DNA from: FACHB-T130 sp042747725
GTDB taxonomy: Bacteria; Cyanobacteriota; Cyanobacteriia; Cyanobacteriales; FACHB-T130
Assembly: GCF_042747725.1 (NCBI RefSeq)
Contig: NZ_JBHZGO010000105.1
Span: 248,001-312,000 of the forward strand
DNA length: 64,000 nucleotides
Direction: 5' to 3'
How positions within the stretch are numbered: the first letter of the stretch is position 1; each line of letters begins with the position of its first letter. The position numbers and the translations under genes are program-made. The notes under the pieces are model-generated. The model was not told the DNA's origin. It worked only from the letters and a program-made list of their open reading frames with translations, and did not search any database. This document shows, one piece after another, positions 14,622-23,661 of the stretch.

Positions 14622-16810
14622 TATCCAGCAATCCATATTTCACCTCCTTTACTTTTGAACGAGTAAGCAAGCGTATCTAGTAGTAAAGCTGACTGGCTGA
14701 AAGCAATAGAATAAGGTGCAGTTGCATCATGAAAACTGTATTGATCGCTGATTGGGTAAATTGCAAAGTGCATGGGGAGGCGCAAGCGCGATCGCACCTC
14801 TGCCACCGGATGACGCAGCACATAACTGACTAAAGCTTGCTTTCTCAACCGCTTGTTGATTTCACTAATCCAATAGTTGTCAGGTTGCCAAACCTCGATA
14901 CCAGTCAAAACCTGAACCTTCCAAGAAGAAGCTATCGCATCCAACTTGCCTGAATAAGTAAACCGCCAGTTCAGCCGTTCTTCCCGATATGTCCGTAACT
15001 TCATGAAGGCGAGACAGTGTGCAAATCGCCCTTTGGGAATGGGTTGTCCGATGCGTTCAGCAGTTTGGAGAAGCGATCGCATAAACTCCTCTTTAGTCAT
15101 CACTTCGATTTCCAAATTACTCAAAATCCCTGGTAAATCATAAGTTTTAAACTTATCTACCTGATTTGATTCTGTGAGATCGTAAATGCCGCACTGAAGA
15201 GGACTAGACCCTCGAAAACTTGCTGCATCCTCAGCAATAGGATTTCCCTTATCCTTACCTGAGAGTTGCTGCCACTCTTTTTCCCATGCCATGCTACGAC
15301 CAAAAACCTTTTTCAGGCTAATATTAAATACTTGTTCGCAAGCCGTTTGAAATGCCTTTTGACTGCCTTCATATTGCTGCTTAATTGTTTTATGTCCTAG
15401 CTGTCGGCAAAGCCGCATTGACTGAACTGCACCCCAGCGAGAGTAATATCCTTCAAAATCGTTGATTCTGCGGTAGTTCTCACGAATTTGGTTGTGAAAG
15501 AAGGAACGGTCATAAATGCCAGTTGCTTCTAGAACTGGAGAATCACCTAGAAACAATTTTTCTACTATAAAATTGGGTACGAGTGCATAAGCTATGAAAG
15601 TTTTAAAAGCAATCTTTTGTCCATTCTGTTCGTAGCCATCATGCCGTCCCAGTCTTCCTAGACGCTGAATGAAACTACCTGAATCTGCTGATTCAAAGAT
15701 TAAGAAATTAATCTTGAAGTCAACCCCAACATCAATTGTGCTAGTACCGAGAACCAAATCTGCTAAAAGCGATCGCTCTTTTTCCTCCTTCCCAGATAAA
15801 CCTGTATTTTCCCCAACCACTAACCCATGAGGATGCAACAATTCTCGAAAGAATGATGTAAGGCGCTTCACCGTTGCAATTGAGTTGAGAATGATTGCTC
15901 CTTTGCTCCCTGGATACTGCTGAAAGTGACCAAAGATTAAGTCGCTATTTTCTTTCAACCAAGTTTCAGAAGCCTTATTGCTGGGTTCCAGAGAGATAAA
16001 CTGAAGAGAAATTTCTCGTGATACCTGTCGCCATCCTTGTCCATTCAGTTGCTGACACTGAGCCTCTGTATCTGGAAACTGATACTTGTTCTCTTCAATG
16101 GGGTTAATCTCCTTACATCGAAAACCAGATAACTTGAGTCGATCTATTAGTTGTTTATTCGGAGTTGCTGACAGGAAGAGAAATTTCTTTTGACGATTAG
16201 TATTCTTGATTAACAGCATTGTGTTAATCACACTAGCAATTTGTGGAGCCTGGAAAACATGGAATTCATCAAATATGAATAAATCAAAATACTTGTCAAT
16301 TCGGCTCCAGAGCTTATCAGGACTATCATCACGAATTAGATATGCACCTCGATACAAGTAGTGAAAGATGTCAGGATTAGTCAATAAAATTTCAGCTTGA
16401 CCTGTGCGAGTAGCAATTGCTGCTGCTTTTTTTAGCCCTTCATTTTCTGCATAAATCTCTAACTCTTGCCCACTGAGTCGAACAACACGCGGCTTAATTT
16501 TAAGCTGAAATTTTTCAATATAGTCCTGAATTTGCGTTTCCTGGTCGCGGGCAAGTTCATTAGTTGGATATAGTCCAATTGCCAAAAAGTCTGTTACTAG
16601 CGTCTCTAGATAAGCTGCCAAGCTTTTCCCGTCGCCCGTCATTGCGGTGTTGAAGATGACATCGACGTTGGGGTTGCGGATTGCCTCCAACGTTGCGGTT
16701 TGATGCCAGGAAAGCGACCAACCATCTGGTAGCTTTACGCCCTTTGGTGTTTCTGAGGCGGGACAAGAATAAACAGGTTTCAGGGTGATGCGATAATCGG
16801 ACTTGTCCAT
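14621..16810 (-). CDS. cas3': Type I-D helicase Cas3' (no HD domain)
   Basis: 729-residue superfamily 2 helicase that unwinds target DNA recruited by the I-D complex. Motif I TGDGKS (58-63), motif II DEFH (181-184), motif III SAT (214-216) and motif VI QRLGRLGR (382-389) are all visible. No HD nuclease motif is present, as expected because Cas10d carries it. It is separated from the other cas genes by the mini-CRISPR and is probably transcribed from its own promoter in the divergent gap with the WYL regulator. Confidence 0.95.
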   Translation of the reverse strand: MDKSDYRITLKPVYSCPASETPKGVKLPDGWSLSWHQTATLEAIRNPNVDVIFNTAMTGDGKSLAAYLETLVTDFLAIGLYPTNELARDQETQIQDYIEKFQLKIKPRVVRLSGQELEIYAENEGLKKAAAIATRTGQAEILLTNPDIFHYLYRGAYLIRDDSPDKLWSRIDKYFDLFIFDEFHVFQAPQIASVINTMLLIKNTNRQKKFLFLSATPNKQLIDRLKLSGFRCKEINPIEENKYQFPDTEAQCQQLNGQGWRQVSREISLQFISLEPSNKASETWLKENSDLIFGHFQQYPGSKGAIILNSIATVKRLTSFFRELLHPHGLVVGENTGLSGKEEKERSLLADLVLGTSTIDVGVDFKINFLIFESADSGSFIQRLGRLGRHDGYEQNGQKIAFKTFIAYALVPNFIVEKLFLGDSPVLEATGIYDRSFFHNQIRENYRRINDFEGYYSRWGAVQSMRLCRQLGHKTIKQQYEGSQKAFQTACEQVFNISLKKVFGRSMAWEKEWQQLSGKDKGNPIAEDAASFRGSSPLQCGIYDLTESNQVDKFKTYDLPGILSNLEIEVMTKEEFMRSLLQTAERIGQPIPKGRFAHCLAFMKLRTYREERLNWRFTYSGKLDAIASSWKVQVLTGIEVWQPDNYWISEINKRLRKQALVSYVLRHPVAEVRSRLRLPMHFAIYPISDQYSFHDATAPYSIAFSQSALLLDTLAYSFKSKGGEIWIAG

Positions 16811-16905
16811 ATTTAGTGTCCGTGACTTGCTTGTTGCTTTTCATCATGGCACTCAAAATAGAGATTGGCAAGATACATACGAATAGAAGTATACGGACAC
16901 TTTTA
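16811..16905. promoter_or_regulatory. Divergent cas3'/WYL control region with symmetrical 9-bp element
   Basis: The sequence ACGGACACT lies exactly 4 nt before the start codon of both divergent genes, in the sense direction of each (16893-16901 on plus; 16815-16823 on minus). As DNA this is an inverted pair 69 bp apart. The element occupies the ribosome-site position of both genes; neither has a normal Shine-Dalgarno sequence. It is a strong candidate operator for the WYL protein or a shared leader element. Confidence 0.75.
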
Positions 16906-17772
16906 ATGAGTCGAAAAGGTCAGTCTATTACCCTCTCAGTTTCCGATCGCGACAAAGCAGAGTTAGAAGCGATCGCCCACGAACTTGGCATGATGTGGGG
17001 AGAACGTCCCAACATCTCCAAGCTGGTAGAAGCGATCGCGCGTCGCCAGCTAATCATCGGTCGTAACCATGATTGGTCAGAAACACGCATTAGAGCGCTA
17101 GATCGGTCTATCCGGGCTTTAACCGACATCGGACAGATTGAACAAGCCCAAATCATTGCGGAGTTGCTTCTCGAACGCAGCGAACTCTCATTGCCCTTAA
17201 GAGCAGAAATAGAACGTTTTTTAGCGAACCTGCCCCCGCCTTGGCGTTTGGAGATTGACCGCTACATCCTCCGCCAGCAACCCTTTCAGCTTTCTTACCA
17301 AGATGCTGCGGGTCGCTTGTGGAACTTTACTGTCCGCCATGCCAAAGTCACTCCTCACGAAAAGCGACAATATCTCGATTGCTGGTGCGAGGAGACAGAA
17401 GGAAACCAGGATGTATCGGAACTCGTTCACAACTGGTGTTTGCGTTTAGACCGTATCCAAGAAGCGGCAGTGATACCTGTTGAGGGTGAGTGGCTTCCTA
17501 ATCTGGATCGGATAGAAGTGGAAATGCACTTAACGGGTGGCTTGGCTTTTGCTTATCAAGCTAAACCTGAAGATATTGCTAATGATTGGTTAGCAGATGG
17601 CCAGCGAGTACGGCGAGTAGTTAGGCGAGTGTCTGCTACCTTCTGGTTTATCCGAGAAGTCATGCAGTATGCACCAGATTGTATAGTGGTGTCGCCGGAA
17701 AACGTGCGATCGCGCCTGACAGACAAAATAAAATCCCTCTGCCGTCAGTACAATCTGGAAATTCGGGATTAG
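16906..17772 (+). CDS. WYL-domain transcriptional regulator of the CRISPR locus
   Basis: 288 residues. The N-terminus (MSRKGQSITLSVSDRDKAELEAIAHE...) looks like a small DNA-binding module, followed by a helical region and a WYL-type sensor domain (about 120-230, with FQLSYQDAAGRLWNFTVRHAKVTP). WYL proteins commonly repress CRISPR-Cas operons and sense nucleic-acid or nucleotide ligands. Start chosen at the Met after the upstream 9-bp element; upstream codons of the frame are in the control region. It is divergent from cas3'. Confidence 0.88.
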   Translation: MSRKGQSITLSVSDRDKAELEAIAHELGMMWGERPNISKLVEAIARRQLIIGRNHDWSETRIRALDRSIRALTDIGQIEQAQIIAELLLERSELSLPLRAEIERFLANLPPPWRLEIDRYILRQQPFQLSYQDAAGRLWNFTVRHAKVTPHEKRQYLDCWCEETEGNQDVSELVHNWCLRLDRIQEAAVIPVEGEWLPNLDRIEVEMHLTGGLAFAYQAKPEDIANDWLADGQRVRRVVRRVSATFWFIREVMQYAPDCIVVSPENVRSRLTDKIKSLCRQYNLEIRD

Positions 17773-17784
17773 TGCCAGCAAGAG

Positions 17785-17855
17785 AATTAAAAATTAAAAA
17801 TGCAAAATTAAAAATTGAATAATTTCCTTTTTTAATTTTTAATTTTTAATTTTTA
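17785..17855. terminator. AT-rich convergent repeat/terminator
   Basis: AATTAAAAATTAAAAATG on one side and TTTTTAATTTTTAATTTTTAATTTTT on the other form an imperfect AT inverted repeat. It lies between the convergent WYL gene and the small membrane-protein gene and may end both transcripts. Similar AT arrays occur near 21120-21150. Confidence 0.5.
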
Positions 17856-17883
17856 TTGGGATGCTCCCAACTACAACTCGATA

Positions 17884-18084
17884 TTATAATTTCTCTTTAG
17901 TTTTCAAAACCTCTATGTAAGCGATGGGAAGAACCAGAGGCCAGAAAACTGTTGCGACCACCAAAGTGATAAAAGATGAAAATCTTTCTTCTGTATTCCA
18001 ACTGCGATCGCGCTTAAAGAATTCTAGCCAGATGGTAAATAAAGTAGTCGCTATCAGCAGGTAAATCACTTCTATACAGATCAT
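17884..18084 (-). CDS. Small membrane protein, unknown
   Basis: 66 residues with two hydrophobic helices (about 5-22 and 37-58) separated by a charged loop. No family recognised. Composition and two well-formed membrane segments support coding. Confidence 0.5.
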   Translation of the reverse strand: MICIEVIYLLIATTLFTIWLEFFKRDRSWNTEERFSSFITLVVATVFWPLVLPIAYIEVLKTKEKL

Positions 18085-18579
18085 AAGTGTATCTAGAGTC
18101 CTTTATTTCTCTCTATTGAGCATTCCCGTGCCAGAGATCGGCAATTTCTATTGCTTAACAAAACTTAACGCAAAGGGATTTTCTCAGACTAACAGCCTGT
18201 TATGACAACAGTATGAGCAAGTTGTGCCTAAAGTTTGTAATACGAACATCTAGTAACGAATTATCAGAATTGTTGCCAAAGTCAACTTTTGCTATGTTGC
18301 TATATTACTTTTCAACGCTTCCTTTGCCCTTTACGCAAGCAATTCCGACATTACACACTTGCCCTCCAACCTTAGGAAGTGGAAAGCCCAACCAGGAACG
18401 GTGCCTTATTCATAAAATCTCAGGACTTACGCAAAGCTTATACATATAGCGTTTTTTCGGGTTCAATCCCCCTGTGGTTGCCGGTGGCAGATGTGGTGAT
18501 GTGCGGCGAGTCCTAAAATCTATAAAAATTGAGGCGCTCCAACAAAAGCCCCGTACAGTCATTAGCTCAAGTACAACCG
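18085..18579. other. Intergenic region containing MITE copy 1
   Basis: No convincing gene. It holds the MITE at 18421-18514; the rest shows nothing recognisable. The open frames here lack ribosome sites. Confidence 0.5.
18421..18514 (-). mobile_element. MITE copy 1 (reverse orientation, degenerate end)
   Basis: Begins CAGGACTTACGCAAAGCTTATA and carries the internal CAATCCCCCTGTGG block. It is the reverse complement of the other three copies. The right terminal repeat is decayed (GCGAGTCCT). Confidence 0.85.
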
Positions 18580-19677
18580 TCAAGCTAAAGGCAAGAAAAA
18601 ACGAAACGTACTACCCTTTCCCAGTTCGCTTTCTACTTCAATCTGACCGCCTTGCAGTTCTAGCAACCGGGAGGAAATAGCTAAACCGATGCCAGTTCCT
18701 CTGGAATTTTGGATTCGAGACTGCTCAGCCCGCCAAAATCGCTCAAAGATATGAGGCAAATCTTTTGGTGCAATTCCTTGACCCGTATCCACTACAGCAA
18801 TCCAGAGGCGTTTTGGTTCACTCCAGGCTTTGACCGTAATCGAACCAGCACTGGTGTATAGCAGTGCATTTCCCAATAGATTAACCAAAACCTGCTCCAC
18901 ACGGTCAATATCAGCTAATACCGGGGGCAACTGGAGCGGACAGTCTAACCGCAGCACCGGGCCATCTTCCAGCACCTGGTCAGAAAATTTTTCCAACAGG
19001 GACTCTAATAAAGGTCGTAGATTGACCGGCTGGAGATTGATTGGTAAATACCCCGCCTCTGCTTTAGAGAGTTCCTGCAAATCGTTGACTAACCGCTCTA
19101 GCCGGGTTGTTTCCCGCACCAACCGCTGGTAAACTTCTGGCGATGGTTCAATCCTGCTGTCAGCCATCTCCTCCAGGTAGCCGCGAATCACAGTTAGGGG
19201 CGTTCGGAGTTCATGCGTCAGGTCGCTAATAAGTTCTCGCCGCCGCTGTTCCACACCTTCGAGACTAGACGCCATGCGGTTAAAACTAGCACCCAGGCGG
19301 TTGAGTTCTGGAATTTCGCTCTTCGGTAGGCGCTCATCCAAGTGCCCAGCGGCAAACTTGCGGGTAATTTGTTCCATCTGCGTCAAAGGCTGGGTAATTC
19401 GGCGAGATACCCAATAACTCAAGCCCCCAGCAGCCGTGGCACCCGCGATAAATGACAAGAAAGTGCTGCGACTCCAGGCTGTTTCAAACCCTCTCACCAG
19501 CTGCCTGCGAGCATAGCGTACCTGTATGCCGCTGACTTCGATTTGTTCAAGCTGGACGATAAAGAAGCGGGGAGAAGACAGTTTGCTGATAATGAGTAGA
19601 CTACCCACTCCTACCATCATCACTAAGAGATGGGAAAGAAACAAGCGCGATCGCAGTCCCATTTTATTCCGGGGCAT
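18580..19677 (-). CDS. Two-component sensor histidine kinase
   Basis: 365 residues from the ATG 1 nt after the response-regulator stop. Two membrane helices flank a short periplasmic segment (about 10-100), then a HAMP segment, the H-box (LISDLTHELRTPLTVIRGYL), N-box (VEQVLVNLLGNALLYT) and G-boxes (VVDTGQGIA, GTGIGLAIS). It autophosphorylates on His and passes phosphate to the partner upstream. The short sensor loop suggests envelope or cation sensing, which is inferred. Confidence 0.93.
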   Translation of the reverse strand: MPRNKMGLRSRLFLSHLLVMMVGVGSLLIISKLSSPRFFIVQLEQIEVSGIQVRYARRQLVRGFETAWSRSTFLSFIAGATAAGGLSYWVSRRITQPLTQMEQITRKFAAGHLDERLPKSEIPELNRLGASFNRMASSLEGVEQRRRELISDLTHELRTPLTVIRGYLEEMADSRIEPSPEVYQRLVRETTRLERLVNDLQELSKAEAGYLPINLQPVNLRPLLESLLEKFSDQVLEDGPVLRLDCPLQLPPVLADIDRVEQVLVNLLGNALLYTSAGSITVKAWSEPKRLWIAVVDTGQGIAPKDLPHIFERFWRAEQSRIQNSRGTGIGLAISSRLLELQGGQIEVESELGKGSTFRFFLPLA

Positions 19678-19678
19678 T

Positions 19679-20386
19679 TTATAGAGGTGAGTCTTCAAAT
19701 TTATAGCCCACACCAACCACTGTTTTAATAAAGGTGGGATTGGCTGGGTCAGGTTCAATTTTTTTCCGCAACCGAGCCACATGAGTATCCACCACCCGTT
19801 CATCGCCAAAAAAATCGTTCCCCCAAAGTTTCTCAATGAGTTGCGTTCGGTTCCAGACGCGACTGGGATGACTGATAAACGTAGTCAAGAGATTAAATTC
19901 TAACGTAGTCAAATCGAGTGCTTCCCACGGATGAGGACTCAGTTGACGAGAGGCAGAGTGCTGTTCTACATCAACCGTGAAATGCTGAGTGCGGTAAACC
20001 TGATGTTGTCCGCCCTGACGCAAGCTACGCCGCAGTAACGCCCGAACTCTCGCAACCAGTTCTCTAGGGCTAAACGGTTTGACAAGGTAATCATCCGCAC
20101 CCGTAGATAGACCAATTACCCGGTCAATTTCTTCACCTCTAGCCGTCAGCATCAAAATATAGGGATCTTTTGCTCCCGGTTTCTGCCGTATTCTGGCACA
20201 CACTTCCAGCCCATCCAAACCCGGTAACATCAAGTCGAGAATCATTAAATCTGGTTGTTGCTCCTGAAAAACTTGTAAAGCTCTCAAACCATCCCGGCAT
20301 AACTGACAGGAAAACCCCTCTTTTGCTAAAGTCAACTGGATGAGTTTGGCAATTTCCGGTTCATCCTCAACAATCAGAATATCCAT
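19679..20386 (-). CDS. OmpR-family response regulator
   Basis: 235 residues. The receiver domain starts MDILIVEDEPEIAKL, with the phosphorylated Asp in LMILDLMLPG and Lys in DYLVKPF. The C-terminal winged helix ends GVGYKFEDSPL. Start set at MDIL; 15 upstream codons are not conserved. It precedes the kinase gene by one base, so the pair is translationally coupled. Confidence 0.94.
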   Translation of the reverse strand: MDILIVEDEPEIAKLIQLTLAKEGFSCQLCRDGLRALQVFQEQQPDLMILDLMLPGLDGLEVCARIRQKPGAKDPYILMLTARGEEIDRVIGLSTGADDYLVKPFSPRELVARVRALLRRSLRQGGQHQVYRTQHFTVDVEQHSASRQLSPHPWEALDLTTLEFNLLTTFISHPSRVWNRTQLIEKLWGNDFFGDERVVDTHVARLRKKIEPDPANPTFIKTVVGVGYKFEDSPL

Positions 20387-20601
20387 ATTGCTCGCAGGCG
20401 ATATAAAGACAATAAAAAGATTTCTCGCCAAGTCATTTTAAATTCATCCCGATGACACGGAAACGGCAAACAGTTTTGCAAGAATTGAATTAAGTGATGA
20501 AAAATTATAAAACTTTAACTCACTTAAGTCTGAGATCAGCGATACTAACGGCTGGGACGAGAGTCTTACGTTATTGTTTCTAGTTTATTAAAAACATTCC
20601 C

Positions 20602-20898
20602 ATGAGAATTTATCAGGTTCGTCTGCGTCAACTCCATCGCGCCCTTGCCCCGATTATGCTGCTGCCACTCCTATTGACGCTCTTCACCGGCTCGATTTAT
20701 CAAATTGTCGATCTCGAAGGCAAGGGTGAGGACTTCGACTGGCTGCTAGATTGGCATAAAGGTCATTTTGGTTCTCTGAATCTAGAGATAATCTATCCGT
20801 TCCTGAATGCGCTGGGTTTATTAACCTTGGTAATTACTGGAATCTGGATGTGGTTTCAGATGCGGCGTAACGCTAGGAAACGTTCTGAGGAAATTTGA
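20602..20898 (+). CDS. PepSY-type small membrane protein
   Basis: 98 residues with an N-terminal helix (RALAPIMLLPLLLTLFTGSIYQ) and a C-terminal helix (IIYPFLNALGLLTLVITGIWMW). Short versions of PepSY-associated TM proteins have this layout. It lies divergent from the two-component system, 215 bp away, and might be a target of it. Confidence 0.75.
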   Translation: MRIYQVRLRQLHRALAPIMLLPLLLTLFTGSIYQIVDLEGKGEDFDWLLDWHKGHFGSLNLEIIYPFLNALGLLTLVITGIWMWFQMRRNARKRSEEI

Positions 20899-21144
20899 CC
20901 TGTGCGGTTCGGAAAAATTTTAGGTGTTTTTGTCGCGGGTGCCCCTCAGTTAGCTCCTCCCCAGGTGGAGGCAAATACAGGACTGACGTTTGAGCTGCAA
21001 ACGTTTAAAAGCGCTGCAATAGGCGAAGTGCCTACTTATTGCTTGATTTTGCCTTTTGCAGAATAACTTTAATATTTTGTTTAGCCACAGCGATTACTTT
21101 CAGAACCCTGACACTTAAAAATTAAGAATTGAGAAATTTAATTT

Positions 21145-21627
21145 TTAATTTTTTGGGCGCATCGTCTCTCGACCTAGCATCATCATTCCAGCAACGCCCA
21201 AGCAGACAAACCAAATATACTCATACCAATATTCGCGCACCTGCTGGACTGGGCTAAGTTCTGGATGCAAGAGATACAGATAAAGCAGCAACAAAACCAG
21301 AAAAAGCGCCCCAAATCCCGAAAAAGTCAAACCAATCAGAATACGAGCTGGTTTCAATTCCTCATCGCTGATTTCATCTAAGTCAATCTCAGCCAGTTGG
21401 TTGAGAGATTCATCAGCCACCTCTGAAGCATCTTGCAAACTGGTTGCCACTAGAGGCGGCAAAACCGGCGTCAGAGTTGCTAAAGTTTTGCGTCGCAGCA
21501 ACCCTTCGGTATCTCGCAGCAACTCCAAAGGCGTTAGCGTCGCAGCTTTGAAGGCGCTTCGTGGTGGTTCAGCAAATTCAGTTGCTTCGGGCATTGAGGT
21601 TGCAGTAACTTCTGGTTCAAAATCCAT
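21145..21627 (-). CDS. Conserved hypothetical membrane protein
   Basis: 160 residues. The first 95 are acidic and soluble; the rest contains two hydrophobic helices (about 96-118 and 135-150). No named family recognised. Confidence 0.7.
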   Translation of the reverse strand: MDFEPEVTATSMPEATEFAEPPRSAFKAATLTPLELLRDTEGLLRRKTLATLTPVLPPLVATSLQDASEVADESLNQLAEIDLDEISDEELKPARILIGLTFSGFGALFLVLLLLYLYLLHPELSPVQQVREYWYEYIWFVCLGVAGMMMLGRETMRPKN

Positions 21628-21730
21628 AGCTTATTTCAATCCCTAATCGGAATTATAAACTTATCCCCACGCCTAACCATTCTTTTAACCTAAAAGTCTT
21701 TGCCATGTCACATCAAATTTCTCAGATTTT

Positions 21731-21823
21731 CAGGACTTACGCAACTTGCGCGACATCTGAGGGCAACCACAGGGGGATTGAACCCGAAAAAACGCTATAT
21801 ATATAAGCTTTGCGTAAGTCCTG
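21731..21823 (+). mobile_element. MITE copy 2
   Basis: 93 bp with perfect terminal inverted repeats CAGGACTTACGCAA / TTGCGTAAGTCCTG differing by one base at the inner end. The internal part contains ACCACAGGGGGATTGAACCC. No coding capacity. Probably mobilised by a transposase elsewhere. Confidence 0.92.
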
Positions 21824-21948
21824 ATTTTGTAGAAACTGTCTTGAGGGCTTGGCAGCTCAAGACAGTTTCTAGGAAACAATCACGGTGGTGAATTTTCTAC
21901 AACTTAGATAAACACCGATGCCAGGACTAAAGTAGCCCACCCTACCCA

Positions 21949-22854
21949 CTAAAAGCCCAATTTTTCCAACACCGGATGAGTCGAGACAATGTGTCTATCC
22001 AAACCGAGCTGTTTCGGGCTAATCCCCAGCGCCAGAGAAATTAACTGGGGTAAATGCAGCACTGGCAAACCCAACTTATGCCCGATTGTTTTTTCAACCT
22101 CCGGTTGACGGGAGTCGAGATTCAGGTGGCACAAGGGACAAGGTGTCACCATACAATCGGCACCAGCATTGAGGGCTTCTTGAATATGCGACCCAGCCAT
22201 CTTGAAAGATTGCGTGGTGGCATAGCTGGAAAGGGGCCATCCGCAACACTGGGTGCGTCCTCGGTAGTAAACTGGCGTCGCCCCTACTGCCCGAAACACA
22301 TTCTCCATAGATTCCGGTTGATGCGGGTCGTCATAGGGGATATGAGTTTGGGCGCGTAGCAAATAGCAGCCATAGAATGCCGCACATTTCAACCCAGCAA
22401 GCTTGCGGCTAACTCGATTTTGCAACTCATCTAATCCGTAATCGGCTACCAATGCCCAAAGCAGATGTTTGACTTCTGTACTGCCTTGATAGGGAGAACA
22501 GCCTTCTTTCTTCAATAAGCCATTCACCTGCTCAATATAAGCTGGGTTTGATTGTTGGGAGTCCTTCAAACGCTCATCCACATGACCAATGACGCCCTGG
22601 CAGGTACTGCAATGGGTTAGCAGCGGCAGATTCAGTTCTTCTGCCAGAGCAATATTGCGGGCATTTACCGTATCTTCTAGCAGTTGAGAATCTTCTTTGT
22701 AGGTACCAGAACCACAACAAGCAGCTTTTTTTAGCTCAATCAGTTCGATGCCCAGAGCTTGGGTGAGGGCTGCTGTAGACTGGTAAAGCTCCCGGCAAGC
22801 CCCTTGAGCAACGCAGCCGGGAAAGTAAGCATATTTAAGAGTCGGGGATGCCAT
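21949..22854 (-). CDS. Heterodisulfide reductase subunit B-like (CCG-domain) protein
   Basis: 301 residues with two CCG cysteine-rich domains: CCGSGTYKED with HCSTCQGV (first half), and CCGWPLSSYAT with PCPLCHLNLD (second half). These bind iron-sulfur clusters in HdrB and succinate-dehydrogenase-like enzymes. Cyanobacteria use such a protein as a possible redox partner of the SdhB type. Start set at MASPTLKYAYFPGC; eight upstream codons are non-conserved. Confidence 0.88.
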   Translation of the reverse strand: MASPTLKYAYFPGCVAQGACRELYQSTAALTQALGIELIELKKAACCGSGTYKEDSQLLEDTVNARNIALAEELNLPLLTHCSTCQGVIGHVDERLKDSQQSNPAYIEQVNGLLKKEGCSPYQGSTEVKHLLWALVADYGLDELQNRVSRKLAGLKCAAFYGCYLLRAQTHIPYDDPHQPESMENVFRAVGATPVYYRGRTQCCGWPLSSYATTQSFKMAGSHIQEALNAGADCMVTPCPLCHLNLDSRQPEVEKTIGHKLGLPVLHLPQLISLALGISPKQLGLDRHIVSTHPVLEKLGF

Positions 22855-23204
22855 ATTTTGACGAAAGACTACAGGCACTTGAGAAGGACTGATAACTTCA
22901 GGACTGAGGACTGAGGAAAGAGATGTCAGGAATCAGGAGGAGCAAAAAAATTACTTTTTTCATTCAGTCCGCGCTGTCACGCCTCTAAGCTAACAGTCCT
23001 CAGCACTCCCTTTACCCCTATCATCGCTTGTCCATACCGTACCGGGGACAACTGGTCACATTCGTTTAAGTTTCAATATGACAGTGCCACTTGGAGAAGC
23101 GACTATCTACCGCTTTTGTTGTCCCCTCTTTCAGATAAGATGAAGAGATGCTTAGAACCGTATAACCCTAAGAACAAGCTTGAGGGAATGGGTAGAGGAT
23201 CAAT
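22855..23204. other. Upstream region of acpP
   Basis: About 350 bp with no gene. It must hold the promoters of the divergent HdrB-like gene and acpP, but none could be assigned with confidence. Confidence 0.4.
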
Positions 23205-23456
23205 ATGAGCCAAGAGGAAATTTTTGTAAGAGTCAAGAAGATTGTGGCGGAACAACTGGAGGTTGAACCCGACGAAGTCACGCCGCAAGCTAGCTTTGCT
23301 AACGATTTGGGAGCGGATTCCCTCGATACGGTTGAACTCGTGATGGCGTTGGAAGAAGAGTTTGATATCGAAATTCCAGACGAGGCAGCTGAGCAAATTG
23401 GCACCGTTCAAGCCGTTGTGGACTATATCACTGGCAAAGTGGCGGCTTCGGCATAA
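23205..23456 (+). CDS. acpP: Acyl carrier protein
   Basis: 83 residues. The phosphopantetheine attachment Ser is in DLGADSLDTVELVMALEEEF. It carries growing acyl chains in type II fatty acid synthesis. It precedes fabF, a standard cyanobacterial arrangement. Confidence 0.98.
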   Translation: MSQEEIFVRVKKIVAEQLEVEPDEVTPQASFANDLGADSLDTVELVMALEEEFDIEIPDEAAEQIGTVQAVVDYITGKVAASA

Positions 23457-23661
23457 ATAATCGTGCTGAATGCTGTAGGGGCGGGTAAAGAAGAATTTTC
23501 TTCGGGCGCGTTAATTAAAACTAATTAAAACTCGGTGCAAAACTCGCCCACAAGGAAGTCCTAAGTTGAAAATAAAAATAGATACTTAGTTCTGGGTCTT
23601 CTTTCCTCGGTCTTATTACTGTTTTGCGTTTTGGGTGCAAAACCCATCTATTACTGGCATA

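Noticed and set aside
18440..18480. GGTTCAATCCCCC resembling a tRNA T-loop
   Set aside because: It is part of the MITE (also in copy 2) and no acceptor or anticodon stem surrounds it.
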